A stretch of DNA of 64,000 nucleotides from Podospora bellae-mahoneyi (taxonomy: Eukaryota; Ascomycota; Sordariomycetes; Sordariales; Podosporaceae). Within the stretch, counting starts at the first letter, position 1; every line of letters starts with the position of its first letter. The notes under the pieces were generated by a model. The model ran no database searches. It had not been told where the DNA came from and saw only the letters and a program-made list of their open reading frames with translations. The stretch lies in assembly GCF_035222275.1 (NCBI RefSeq), contig NC_085885.1, forward strand, positions 1,922,001 to 1,986,000, given 5' to 3'. The position numbers were made by a program, and so were the translations under genes. Below are positions 12,128 to 23,030 of the stretch, piece by piece.

Positions 12128-13126
12128 TCAACTTTTCAGTCTTGTCTTGTCTTGTGGTTTTAACTACCTCTAACGTATCATTATCACACACGCATCATTC
12201 AAGGATGACGAAACGGTGTACATTACACATATCTTACACAACACAACACACCACCACATATATGACGCCGCCCCCCTCTCCCCCCCCCCCCCAAAAAGAA
12301 ACACGCATCCATGAGAATTTGAGACTGCTATAGCGAGCGTGTCTTGTCATCGTCGTCGTCGTCGTCTGTGTTGTAGTAAGCAAGCTTCATTTTTTCTTCA
12401 TCACACCTGGCGTTTTTTGGAAGAAATTAGGGCGGTAAATGGGCTATTAAGGGGGTATGGGTTGGTTGGTTGGTTGGTCTTTATTGGCATCGATGATGAT
12501 GGACAGGCATATGTATTAAACTTGGGGGATGGGGTTGGGGGATAGGTGGTGGGGAGTGTGTAGTAGTAGAGATGCTCCTTTTTTGCTAAGGTTATTGTAC
12601 AAAGGAGAACAGAGTCAAAGAGACTGGCTATATTGATTGATCTCTCCAAAACAGTGATGCTGCTCCTGCCACCCAACCAGCATCAGGTTGCTCCTTCCGC
12701 ATCTTGTGACTACCACCAAATGTCGCTCCTCCCCTTCTGGGGTTTATATACTGCCTTTCTCGCTCCTTCCGTCACTGAACGAGACTCCTTCGACTCTGCT
12801 CTTGGCAAATGGCTCAGCAGTGTTGGGAGTCGCGGCCTCGACTTTGGTGAGGACCAAAGAGTACCAAGGGGTGTCCGTTCGAGTCCAAGTAAAACCACTG
12901 GTTGTCTCTATCCAACTAGCAGAGCTAGTTGGTGAGCTTTTTGATTTTTCACTTCTCCTTTCTTCACCAGGTGATCATTTTCTTTTCCAGAGGTACTTGA
13001 ATGCCACTTTCTTTTTGCTCGCTGGTGCAGAGAAATATATAACAGCCATAATTCAAATCTTGTGGTTACGCTACATGGCTTCAAAACTTTCTTGTTCGTT
13101 TACATCGTAAGTTAAGAGACAAAAGA
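12128..13126. other. Intergenic region between convergent VMA16 and nit-9-type gene
   Basis: Convergent 3' flanks. It contains a C run near 12281-12291, a TCG/GTC trinucleotide run near 12347-12367 and a TTGG run near 12460-12478. A plus-strand open frame at 12688-13110 has no recognisable family or codon bias. Confidence 0.45.
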
Positions 13127-15223
13127 TCAAGCCAGCTCACTCCTCAACTCGCCCATCATCAGCGCCTCGATTTTTTCTCCCTTTTTGATCGGACCATCAT
13201 GCGCCGGCATGGTAAGCAGTGCGTTCGCCCCTTCCAAACTTCCTACTTTGGAACTTCTCTGCCCGCCTGTGCTAGTGGCGATGAGTTTCCCCTCCTTCGA
13301 GACGGTCACCATGGCGCGGTGGTATTCTGGCCGCGATTTATCAACGGGAAAGTCGTGACCTAGCACCACTGGCACTTTTGGGAGTCCTGCTGGACTAATG
13401 CCCGCTAGCTGATGCAAAGCAGGGAGAACAAACACATAAAACGTCACCAGCGCCGAGGCGGGGTTGCCAGGGAGGCTGAAAATCATCTTTTGGGATTTCG
13501 TCCCGTCATTGTTCTTGACTGGGACGGTAGCGAAGGTGGTGGGCTTGCCGGGCTTCATGTTGACTCTGCCGAAATGGATTGTCCCGCCAAGGGAGCGTTC
13601 GATGGTTGGTTTGAGGAGGTCAAATTCACCCATTGAGACGCCGCCTGTGGTGAGGACTATGTCGGAGGATCGAAGGGCCTGGCGGAGGGTGGTCTCAAGG
13701 TTGGATTGTTTGTCTGAGACGATCCCGAGGTCGAGAGGGGTGAAGCCTGCTTGGGATATGACTGAGATGAGGGTTGGACGGTTGCAATCGCGGACCTCGC
13801 CGAGGGATAATTCGCGGGGAAGGGAAGGGTCAACAATTTCGTCGCCGGTGGAGAGGAGGGAGATTGTGGGTGGAGAGTAGTATTTGACAGATTGGGTTCC
13901 GATGCTGGAGAGGAGGCCGATAGAAGCTGGGGAGAGGCGGGTCTTGCTTGGGAGGAGGAGGGTGTTGAGGGGGATGTCGGAGCCGATTTCACGGATGTTG
14001 GCGCCAGGTTTAACGATGCCGTCAGAGAGGATTTCTACGGAGGATTCTTCTTCGATTTCCTGGCCGGTGGTTGGGTGGGTGGTTTTGGTCGTGGAGATAA
14101 GGACTGTGTCTTCTACCATGACGACGGAGTTGGCGCCTGGGGGTAAGGGCGCGCCGGTGGTGATGCGGGCAATCTGGCCTTCTTTCAAGGGGACGAGGTT
14201 GGAGGAGGGCGCGGCATGGGAGGTAGAAACTACGGGGTAGACTCCGCGGAGGTGCCCAGAGGAGGGGACGACAACGGCATAGCCGTCTACAATACTGGCG
14301 CGGAAGGCTGGGACGGGAGCGGAGGCGTAGATGTCTTGAGCAAGGACTTTGCCGACGAGGTCAGGGGTGACTTTGGCGGTGGTGGTTGTGGGGGATGGGG
14401 TGTGTTTGGCTATGAGGGAGAGAGCATCGTCGACCGAGAGCATCGGGTATGGGGAGGAGCGGTGTCGTCGGCTGGGGCCGAGCGATGGGTCGTTGGATTT
14501 GGGGTTTTCAGAGGAGAGTCTGACTAAGTTTCCGTGATTGTGTCCATGGCCGTGGCCGTGCGAATGTGTGTGTCTATGACCGCTATGGCCATGGTCATGA
14601 TGGTGTGAATGAGAGTGACCGTGAGTGTGAGCTTGAGCCTGGGCAAGGCCCTGGGAGCCCACTCCTGCTTCTTTCTCAAGTTTCTTCACTCCACCAGAGT
14701 GAAGAGCTCTAGAATTGGCTCCGGCTGCTTGAAGACAAGCATGTGGTAGTGTCTTGATTACAGCTTGGAGGTTCTCTTTGGCGCCCTTGGGGGACCCAGG
14801 AAGTGTTATTATGATCGTCTTGTTCCTCACGCCCGCAACGGGGCGGGACATCATGGCAAAAGGAGTGATAGCCAGAGAAGCTGCTAGCATTCCGTGAACG
14901 AGACCAGGGGCTTGCTTGTGAAGTAATGGCGACACAGCTTCAGGGGTGCGGTCAGCAATGGCAAAGCCGGTGCCACCCGTTGTCACAACCAAGTTGATGT
15001 GCTTGCCTTCCTCCACAGGTTCCGTCCAAGTGGTAATTTGACGCTGGATTTCTGCCGAGTGATCGCTCACGATATGAGTCTCAGCAACCGTCCATTGGTT
15101 GCCACCATCCTGCTCGAACACACTGCGTAGTGTAGCTTCTGCGGCATCGGTGGAGGGGTCTTTTGCAGCTGTCGTTGAGACAATCAGAATGGCTGCTCGC
15201 AAAGCCGGGGATTGGGACGACAT
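13127..15223 (-). CDS. nit-9: Molybdenum cofactor synthesis protein, MogA-MoeA fusion (gephyrin/CNX1 type)
   Basis: Bifunctional enzyme for the last steps of molybdenum cofactor synthesis: adenylylation of molybdopterin by the MogA-like domain and molybdate insertion by the MoeA-like domain. It is needed for nitrate reductase and other Mo enzymes. One exon, 698 residues. The MogA-like domain spans residues 1-165 with the TTGGTGFAIADRTPEAV signature (81-97). The MoeA-like domain spans about 265-690 with STGDEIVD, TTGGVSMGEFDLLKP, GKPTTFATVPV and SLPGNPASALVTF. Order MogA then MoeA is the same as in fungal and animal proteins. Between them lies a linker with 17 histidines in residues 199-230 (14534-14629), mostly as His-Gly and His-Ser pairs. 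Confidence 0.95.
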   Translation of the reverse strand: MSSQSPALRAAILIVSTTAAKDPSTDAAEATLRSVFEQDGGNQWTVAETHIVSDHSAEIQRQITTWTEPVEEGKHINLVVTTGGTGFAIADRTPEAVSPLLHKQAPGLVHGMLAASLAITPFAMMSRPVAGVRNKTIIITLPGSPKGAKENLQAVIKTLPHACLQAAGANSRALHSGGVKKLEKEAGVGSQGLAQAQAHTHGHSHSHHHDHGHSGHRHTHSHGHGHGHNHGNLVRLSSENPKSNDPSLGPSRRHRSSPYPMLSVDDALSLIAKHTPSPTTTTAKVTPDLVGKVLAQDIYASAPVPAFRASIVDGYAVVVPSSGHLRGVYPVVSTSHAAPSSNLVPLKEGQIARITTGAPLPPGANSVVMVEDTVLISTTKTTHPTTGQEIEEESSVEILSDGIVKPGANIREIGSDIPLNTLLLPSKTRLSPASIGLLSSIGTQSVKYYSPPTISLLSTGDEIVDPSLPRELSLGEVRDCNRPTLISVISQAGFTPLDLGIVSDKQSNLETTLRQALRSSDIVLTTGGVSMGEFDLLKPTIERSLGGTIHFGRVNMKPGKPTTFATVPVKNNDGTKSQKMIFSLPGNPASALVTFYVFVLPALHQLAGISPAGLPKVPVVLGHDFPVDKSRPEYHRAMVTVSKEGKLIATSTGGQRSSKVGSLEGANALLTMPAHDGPIKKGEKIEALMMGELRSELA

Positions 15224-15750
15224 GGCCTCGGCTCTTAATAGAGGTTAAATTCACAAATGAGGAATGCCTTTTGTAGTTGAAACGAACAAGAAAGAGAAGA
15301 GATGTACGATTATCTATCCATAAGATGCTCAAAGTGGGGATAGATGCACTTCCGCGGGGTCAAGATCATGGTGTAAAGGTGGGGCAGCTCCAGGTTGGTG
15401 TCATCGTCCACCGCTTATCACTATCAATCTTCCCAGACCCCTTCCCACAGCTCTACCATTCAGGACCACCATGCTGCTTACCACCGGTTTATCTTCAAAT
15501 GTTACCGGCGGCTGGTTCATCCTTGCCCATCGGTGGTTTGTCTTCAGCGTTTCAGGCTGCGCCTCAAGCGCTGTGCATCTAGTACAGTGCTTGGACGAGT
15601 CTCACCAATGATGGCCTTGTCGCCCATACTGTGGTCTCGTCAATGGCCCGCTGTTGGCTGAGATGATATTCATCTGTCCCTTTGCATTAAACTCTAACTC
15701 CTTGCCTTCGAATTCGACGTTTCGGCTTTTCTTCGTCACTAGGCCTCGGC
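15224..15750. other. Intergenic region, divergent
   Basis: This carries the promoter of the molybdenum cofactor gene and the upstream region of the pseudogene that follows. No repeat unit of the 21-nt type is seen here and no other element is recognised. Confidence 0.4.
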
Positions 15751-17954
15751 ATGGATAACGACAACAGCAATTCCCGTCCCGACTTTGTCGATGACTCCGC
15801 GCGCAACTTCGATCGCGACTCTGATCACGACTCTGATCACGACTCTGAACACAACCCCGATACCCTATCTGATTGCCCATGGGTTGGCTTTTGTGTCCCT
15901 CGCCGGTGTCGCCTTTCCACCTGCCCAATTGAGCCTAACGAATGGATGGTAGCTACCAATAAGTTGTCTGACTCCCACCCCAAACACAGCTATTGCTAAT
16001 CATTGGCCAACCAAGACTTCATGGTGAAGTTTACTCTGCGTTCATAGATAATGAGCATAGTATTGAAGATGTACCAAGATTGAAGGAGGAGTTCAAGCCA
16101 TGCCCTCCAGCCTGTGCTCATGATCAGTCTTATTTGAACAGATCTGTCCCTGTATATCACGCAGAATGTTTCGACTATGCAGGCAATCCTCGACACGACC
16201 TCCTCACCATCACTGCCTTCTCGTTCGAACCAGTGCCATCATACGATATCAAACGAAAAAAGAGGATGGTGCAGCTTCTGGCTACCAAAATGGGTGATAT
16301 GTGGTGTCACCTTTTTCATGAGCTGTGCCTTATGATATCCGAGCTTGTGGTTGGGAAGTACACGATTGCTACGCTACAAGGACTGTATACTGCCCGTGAA
16401 GACCTACACCACAACCTGGATCTCTCGCAAACCATCTGGGCACGGTATATTGACATTGGGGTTTATAAATACGTCTGTGGACTCTCCAACATACATCGAG
16501 CGCAATGCTTTCGGAAATTGTACGACCCGGAAATGACCCCCGACGTCAACATCTTCTATGTGCTAGAAGATCAACCTGGGCATGCGGGACCTGCTCTTTT
16601 CTAGTACCGAGAGCAAGCAAATGAATCTTTCATCCGAACATCTTGAACCAGGATTCTGGTGGCGGGTTCTCTCGTCCCCCAGGTACTCCAGGCAGAATAC
16701 GATGTAAGTGCCTCTTATTCACCCGAGGGTACACTTGGCCGACCATTTTCCATTTATACATGGCGTGAAACTCCGAAATATAGTGAATGCGCCAACATAT
16801 TCATTGAATCTCCACAATATGACATTCTCCGCGCCATTGCCGCGGGAGAACGTAGCTACCCTCAAGCTGTATTGCCGCCCTTCATCTCTGCAACCTGAGA
16901 TGCCTTTCGAAAGTCTTCAAATGGTTCCATTTCGAATCAATGGACCGGGCGTCACTGGATATTCATTCTGCTGGACTGAAGGTCTCTATTATCTTCATAC
17001 CCATTACATAGGTGAAGATGACCTGGCTATATATAATGACTTCGACATCTTAAAAGAGGATCCAATCTGGATACATTTGCCAGTCGCACCGGATGCATAT
17101 ATAAACAGCATCTGGTTTCAGCGTGCTGCATACACCTCAGAGATTGCCTTGTGGGTAAGGAACCCCCAGCAGCTGAGAGCCACGTCACGGTACTAATTGT
17201 GGATTTGCAGATCGTAACCAACAAAGGCAACGATGTGATTACCAGGCCAACAGCCGCAACCCCTATTGAGCCTGTCTCATTGCTCTTCGACAAGTTTCCA
17301 AACGCAACAATTGAATGGAGCCGGCTGATAGGCCCACTCGACAACGGGGAGCCCGTTCAGACATACTTTAACCTTTCCAATAGGGGTGTCAAGGTGTTTG
17401 CAACGCTGCAGCCAAATACCGCTATTAAGCCCGGTCCAGAACCACCATCATGGCTCCGTTCAGCCTGCTCTTATGAGCCAGGTTCCTCGTTCGCGTAGGT
17501 GGCGCATATGTCTAATGTATCCCAAATCATTGCCTGCAAAAAGAAGGCGACATATTCCCCCAGAAGACTTGGAACCGCGGAGACGTATTTTAACTGGTGG
17601 GGGTCACATTCGCCAATAATCGGCCTCATTCTTGTGTACGCCGACGGAAGGAGAATTCTTCTGGGGCAATGGTGTATGGACTCTGAGACTTTGGCATTTG
17701 ATGTTCAACATTTGACGGCCTTATACATGGCTTTCAGACATGCTGGCATCGACACGAACTACCCTTATCTCTCAGAAATCTATCTTTCCGCCCCAAGTAC
17801 ACCCAGCAATTTCCCAGCGGCGTGGCGTTGGCTCAAGATAGATCCTTGTCAGCCAGACTCTCTGCGGTGGTGGACTGTCAAGGGGCTACACAGTGGTTCT
17901 CATATGGTATATGGAGACCAAACTACCTACGACGATTCAGGGCGCCAAAGCTGA
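15751..17954 (+). pseudogene. Decayed accessory gene with at least three lesions
   Basis: The function is unknown. Coding-like sequence runs across the whole span but in broken pieces. Exon 1 (15751-15948) starts with an Asp/Ser-rich stretch; a 41-nt intron leads to 15990, after which a frame runs to a stop near 16604. A coding-like reading continues in another frame from about 16588 (block EHLEPGFWWRVLSSPRYSRQ), which implies a frame shift near 16576-16588. Beyond the donor-like GTAAGT near 16704 no AG acceptor joins to the next coding-like piece (HGVKLRNIVNAPTY). That piece, with GVTGYSFCW, continues through an intact intron at 17155-17209 and meets an in-frame TAG at 17496-17498. The same frame then goes on for about 150 more codons (17499-17954). 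A sequencing error could explain one lesion but hardly all of them. Confidence 0.65.
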
Positions 17955-18020
17955 CAAAGACCTACGACCTTTTGAAGTTACTGGGAGTCTACATCATTTT
18001 AAACAGAAAATAAACCTTTC

Positions 18021-18182
18021 AAAAATTCTTGTATGCCTCTCAACTATCTTTGAAACCCTGTTAACTATCATTCAAGGCCTATTCAACTGTTTTCAAGGCA
18101 TATTGATAAACTTCTCAAGTCTATTAACTATCTTCTAAGGCCTATTCATTTTTCTTCCAAATCTATTATTATGTTTTGAGGC
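18021..18182 (+). repeat. 21-nt tandem repeat, cluster 1
   Basis: Degenerate direct repeats of exactly 21 nt start at 18021, 18042, 18063, 18084, 18105, 18126 and 18147, with a partial unit after. A typical unit reads AACTATCTTCTAAGGCCTAT plus T. Units differ by many substitutions, but no insertion or deletion is seen. The reverse complement matches the units at 33701-33911 and 35885-36031. It lies just downstream of the broken gene at 15751-17954. Confidence 0.9.
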
Positions 18183-18818
18183 ATGGTTTACCGTGCAGAT
18201 TCCCCACAAATTCGAAACACATATGCTTTTGGATACCTGAATGAAACCCCCTTAGCCACTATGCTTTTAGGCTCACAGATGTCCAATATGCAGGTAAGTG
18301 GATATCAAAGACACTCTGGGCCGCCTCAGTTACCATGGCCTCGCTGTTTCCATCATCCGTTGGCCTTGCCTTCCTCATCCCCTCGGGATAGATATACTGT
18401 ACTGGTCCTCACAGCCTTTATTCAAAGCTGCAGTGTCCATCTTTCTGTTAACGACATACCCTTGCCAGTGTCATCATACCCCTGTAACACACTCGGCATG
18501 GATGTGTGAGGCATTATATCCGAATAACTTGATGATACATACTCATCTGTCGAGCAAGTCATAACTAAGGTAGGTAGGGGACAGCTATGATCTCTGTGGA
18601 TATCCATCGTAGCCTCGACGACACCCAAGTGTTCAGTGAAGACCTTGACAACTGTCCCCGTTCTCCGATACATTAGTATCTCTAAAGATAATATATCCTC
18701 CTTTGTCGTTGTTCTCTTCTTTTCTTCAACAAAGAAAGCCTTCCATTAGAAACCGCACACAAAGGCATTATTCTTTACTAGCAACACAATCTCATTGTCT
18801 ATCTCCTCATACTGAACA
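18183..18818. other. AT-rich flank of cluster 1, no gene seen
   Basis: The stretch holds short plus-strand frames with hydrophobic, possibly membrane-protein-like pieces (around 18298-18480) that cannot be joined into a gene. They may be remnants. Confidence 0.35.
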
Positions 18819-18848
18819 ATGTATTGTCTTTACCCCCTGAGCCAAATG

Positions 18849-18856
18849 TATATAAA
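18849..18856 (+). promoter_or_regulatory. TATA box candidate
   Basis: TATATAAA is followed by a C-rich leader and an ATC-repeat stretch, a layout common at fungal promoters. It lies 204 nt upstream of the ATG at 19060 and is the best promoter candidate for the small gene there. Confidence 0.4.
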
Positions 18857-19059
18857 CCCCCTGCCCTTGCCCCTGCCCCCCAAACCCCCTTTCCTCCCTT
18901 ATCATCATCATCATCATCAAAAATACATCCTCCACCCCTTTCTACTAACCAAAACAGCTTCCCACCACAACAACCTTTTATCTCCATCTCACTCACCAAC
19001 AAGGTAAGTTCTTATTATCTCACCCCAAACCCTTTCATAACCCCCCCTAAATTCTCAAA

Positions 19060-19300
19060 ATGACCGTCATCGGCTCCACCACTAAATTCACCTCCCCACC
19101 TCCGAACCAAGAAGCAGTATCACCGGAGACCATACACTTCTCTCTCTCAATCTTCTACCGCTGCAGCGGCTACTCCTTCTCTTATTTACAAGACTCGGAC
19201 TGTGGTCACCACAGACGAGGAGGGGTTCACTACCAGGCAGAGGATTAGGTATGTCTCTAGCGATCGGGGGAGGACATGGGTGGAGGCGGGGAGTATATAA
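19060..19300 (+). CDS. Possible small gene, 54 residues
   Basis: I do not recognise this gene. The ATG has a strong fungal context (CTCAAAATGACC). A second frame has coding character: TRTVVTTDEEGFTTRQRIRY, then VSSDRGRTWVEAGSI and a TAA at 19298-19300. Joining 19060-19116 to 19193-19300 with a 76-nt GT-AG intron (GTATCA donor, TTACAAG acceptor) gives 54 residues in frame. An alternative is that the ATG lies inside a longer intron beginning with the GTAAGT near 19004. RNA evidence would settle the structure. Confidence 0.35.
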
Positions 19301-22300
19301 AGGGGCAAAGCTGGGAGGTGGTGGTGTAAACTTTAAGGTGCGGGTAGGTGGGTGGTGAGTAAGTACATTCGGCTGGGCTGGATGAGAAGAGGAGGACCGA
19401 AGGGAGGGTGTGGATGGTGATCACAACTTTTGCCTTTTTTTTTTTTTGGATGGGTATATTAATATTTTTTTGTCTTGACTTTGCTTCGTTCCCATGAAGA
19501 TATGTATGTGATGTCTTAACTGTAATAAATGAATTGGTTTCATGTCTTGAATCTACTGTTCTGTGGTCTGTTAGTGTTGTGTTGAAGTATGTCCACAACC
19601 TGAACTCGGCATGCAACAAATCACCATATAGTATGGCAATCCCTTCGGTGGCCATCTTTGTGTACCATGGCAGTAGGTTGGTAGTAGCATCAGAAGCAAG
19701 GCTATTTTCGGCAAATGTATGCCTCCTATGCCATTTGAACAGCTCTCCCGTCTGTGTGTTGCTGTGTGCAGCCAGGAAATCTTCCCCGGATCTGCGTTAT
19801 TTTTGCCTCGGTTAGATCTGACTGAGCGGTCAACAGCCTGTTTAGCTAGGCAGATCGTGATCGCGACAATAGCCACTGGGAGTCCAGACCCTCTTCCCAT
19901 CGACGTTAAGCATAAAGATGGGGCTCAAAACAACTACCGACACTAATCAGGGGTCCTCCCTGACAAGGTTGCGGCATTTGAACATCGTCTACCTCTCTAC
20001 AAACCCTCCAGTGTGTCAGGATGCGGGGGAAGCTGGCAGCAGCTGCTTCGCTTGACGGTTACCGAGAGGTCTCTGTTCGGTTCAGGTTTCTTATAAGGCC
20101 GGTAAGTACAGAGCTGAGTTTGGTCCTGGGGAAACAATGTGAAAAACGACACATTCGCTTGCTCGTTGGACGGCATGCTTTGTTATGCATTGAGAAACAG
20201 TTCTGTTTGGGTTGGGTTACGTTGGACCATCTGGAGTTCGCTTCGCCCAATTTGGCTGCTGGGTGTATGAAAAGGGGTGTCAGCGTTTTGCAAGTGCTTG
20301 CATGAATGATCTGTTCAGAGACCCATGCTTCGAAGGGATGGAGGTCCTGAAAATTATTTGGCTAGCAGACATGGAATCGGCGTGTCCGACTGATATTGTT
20401 GAGACGAGATAGTGCTAAGAAGCAGTGCGCTTCTCTAGTTGTCGAGTATCCCACCTAGTATTTGCAGAGAAGCAAACAAAGAACAAGGCCCGGCTCAGAC
20501 TAGCATTAGAATGCGGGATGAAACCTGAGGTGGAAGATGGAACGCGAGAAACAGTTTGTTTGGTAGACTCGGTACGTGCTGTGGCATTCATTGGATAGAT
20601 CGCAGATGGCTGTCGCATCATGGCCAGAGGGTCTGAGCGGTATGATGCTGAACGAAAACGAGGGGAAAAGGGAAAGATTCCGGCAGTCGGGATACATAGA
20701 AACAAGACATAGATAGCTAGCTCACCCGCTTTCGTCCATCCCAGAGCCAGATAATATCTGGTTACGCTCAGTTACGCAGAGGTTCCGAGCCGTGTGTTGT
20801 CGTCGGGCGGCTGTCCAATGGCCTGAAATACATTCCTGGTTCCAAGAATGGGCGGCAAGAAACACATTCCGATGCACCGCGCTCCGTCAACCAGTCGAAT
20901 TGCCCGCCCGGTAGTTAAAGCGCTTATTTAGATTATTCGTGCAGTCGGGTCTTTTGATTCCCGGCTCAACAGACCGTATCGCGCACTTGCAGATTCCGAC
21001 TAGATGCCCTTCGGGATCTCTATGAGTTGGAATTGAGCCTGTCGATGGCATGGTCCATGATGTTGAAGGCGGCGAAGGAATACCTCCCATTGGTGAAAAC
21101 TGGAGCGAGCTGCAGAGGTCGGCGATACATACAAAACACAGCCATCGGGTTGATATCGTGGGGGCGTCCACAAAAGCTGTCTCACCAAGTCCCGGCAACG
21201 AATGAGAAGAGACTGACTTTGAAACCATGTGCTTGCCCCACTATTATTTCGTGCTAGCTCGGTCCCGGGTCCGGGGCCCCACATCGAAAAGTCTCCCAAC
21301 CCACCATCCCATCAAGCTCATCCTCGACATTGGGGGGCACTTTTAAGTGATTGCAGTTGCACAGGAAGGCAGTCCCTAGAAGACCTTAAAGCTATTTCCA
21401 TGTCAAGCATGTCAACCACTCATTGCTGGTTGAATGCGTTGAACACAACTCGGCTGGTATAGTCGCAGGAGCATGGTGCTGGGCGAGTCGATCATAGACA
21501 AGCGCCTCAATGCCATGGCGGGCCAGAAACAACCTTTCGGATTTACTTTTTGCAGCCTCGTGCTCAGCCACCATCTGTGCGCAACGCGTCTTCAGCAGAG
21601 GAAAAAGCTAAAGATGCAAGGCGCTGTCAAAAATGGCAGCTTGGAGCTCTGACCAACACATGGCAATACAATAAACTGAATTCAGATGACAGGACTGTTT
21701 TCTGTGCTCCGTGTGTACACCGCTAGATTTTCGGTTTGTTACCATCTCACAGTTTGTTAAATCCTCTTCGTCTATACGAAGGTGCTGGAAGCAAAAATTC
21801 CTCTTGCCAGGTAAGCGCACAGGCTGCTTTTCAAGGCATAAGAATTGCAATAGCCCTCATGGCCTGCCTATACTTCGTAATGTCCCAAAGTCCCAGTGCT
21901 CCACAACCGGCAGCGGGCTCTCCCAACTTTATTTCGTCCCAACAAGTCCTGGAAGGACTCGTGTCTCCAACATCGTGATCTGTATTCTCTTCCATCAAAA
22001 CATCACAAAGAGGCTTCTTGTTTCTGCATGTTGTTGATTCAGGGCGCCCTGTAGAAAGACTTGAAGCACCACAACCTGTAAAAGGACAGGGTTTATCTGC
22101 AAAGCCCCCTGCATTTACGCAGCCCTAAGCCTGATGAGGCAAGCGGTACACCGATACCTTAACCTCAAGCGAGATTGGCGGTGGGTCCCTGACCAATTCA
22201 CACGCTTCCTGGCTGACTTCCAAATCCACACATCCACCTTCAATTCTCCGTCTCTCTCTTCGTTCTCTTCCTTTTGTTCTCTTGGGGCGTGCCACTTGTA

Positions 22301-23030
22301 CAGACACAACGAGTAACAGGTGACCTCGACCGTCTTCACACCCTCACCCTCAGAAATAGACTTTGTTTCGTTCCGCTCGTTTGCACCCCATCTCGGCCTC
22401 CGCGCTGCGACTGCATCTTGGGCCTTCTGTTCCTGCAACCTGCAGCGATCATCGGGTCAGTCGGCTGTCCAACCACCACCACCATCTTGACTGCCATCCC
22501 TTCCTGCCAATTGTCTCTGGCCGACTCCTGCAGCCACCACACCTTGACCGGCAAGAGCGAACCGCTGGTCGCTGTCGCGCTGGTGCTGGCCACCGACCTC
22601 CTCACTGGTTGCCGCTCGTTCACTCGCATATATGCGGGACCAGGCCCAGCTGCCTTCCATAACAAAAACAGCTCGTCCAGTCTCCTCTCTATCGTCAACC
22701 CGACCTTGGGCTATTCGCCGTTCGCCATTCGCCATTCACCAGCTCAACGCCACGGACAGTTTTTTGTTAGGGACTTAACACACGCAATATTACTCAATTG
22801 AGCAACAAATTAGGCCGGTAATACTCCGTACGCCCACGTCAAACAAGGTTCGCCGCTCCGACTCGCTGGCACCACACACCTCAAGACTATGAGCCATGAT
22901 AGCATCCCAAGACAACCATGACAACTTCGCAAAGGTGACACCACAACCCGGAAACTGCTGCGACATCACCAGTGACGCGTCTGCCGAAAGGCCAACTGGG
23001 CACCACAGAGGGGGAGAGGAGGAGATCACA
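19301..23030. other. Long region without a recognised gene
   Basis: 3.7 kb with only short open frames on both strands, none with a conserved motif. The last part (about 22240-23030) looks like the promoter and a long leader of the SH3 gene: a CT-rich block near 22240-22280, then about 750 nt with several upstream ATGs. A short direct repeat TTCGCCATTCGCCATTC lies near 22719-22736. No tRNA, 5S rRNA or transposase is seen. The stretch could hold decayed elements I cannot recognise. Confidence 0.4.

Noticed and set aside
12688-13110. 140-residue plus-strand gene between VMA16 and the molybdenum cofactor gene
   Set aside because: No conserved motif, no codon bias and no introns or promoter layout that support it.
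18183-18510. Transporter gene fragment
   Set aside because: A few hydrophobic stretches are visible but no motif or join supports a named transporter.
22274-22801. 175-residue frame upstream of the SH3 gene
   Set aside because: Composition fits a CT-rich promoter and leader; no family likeness.
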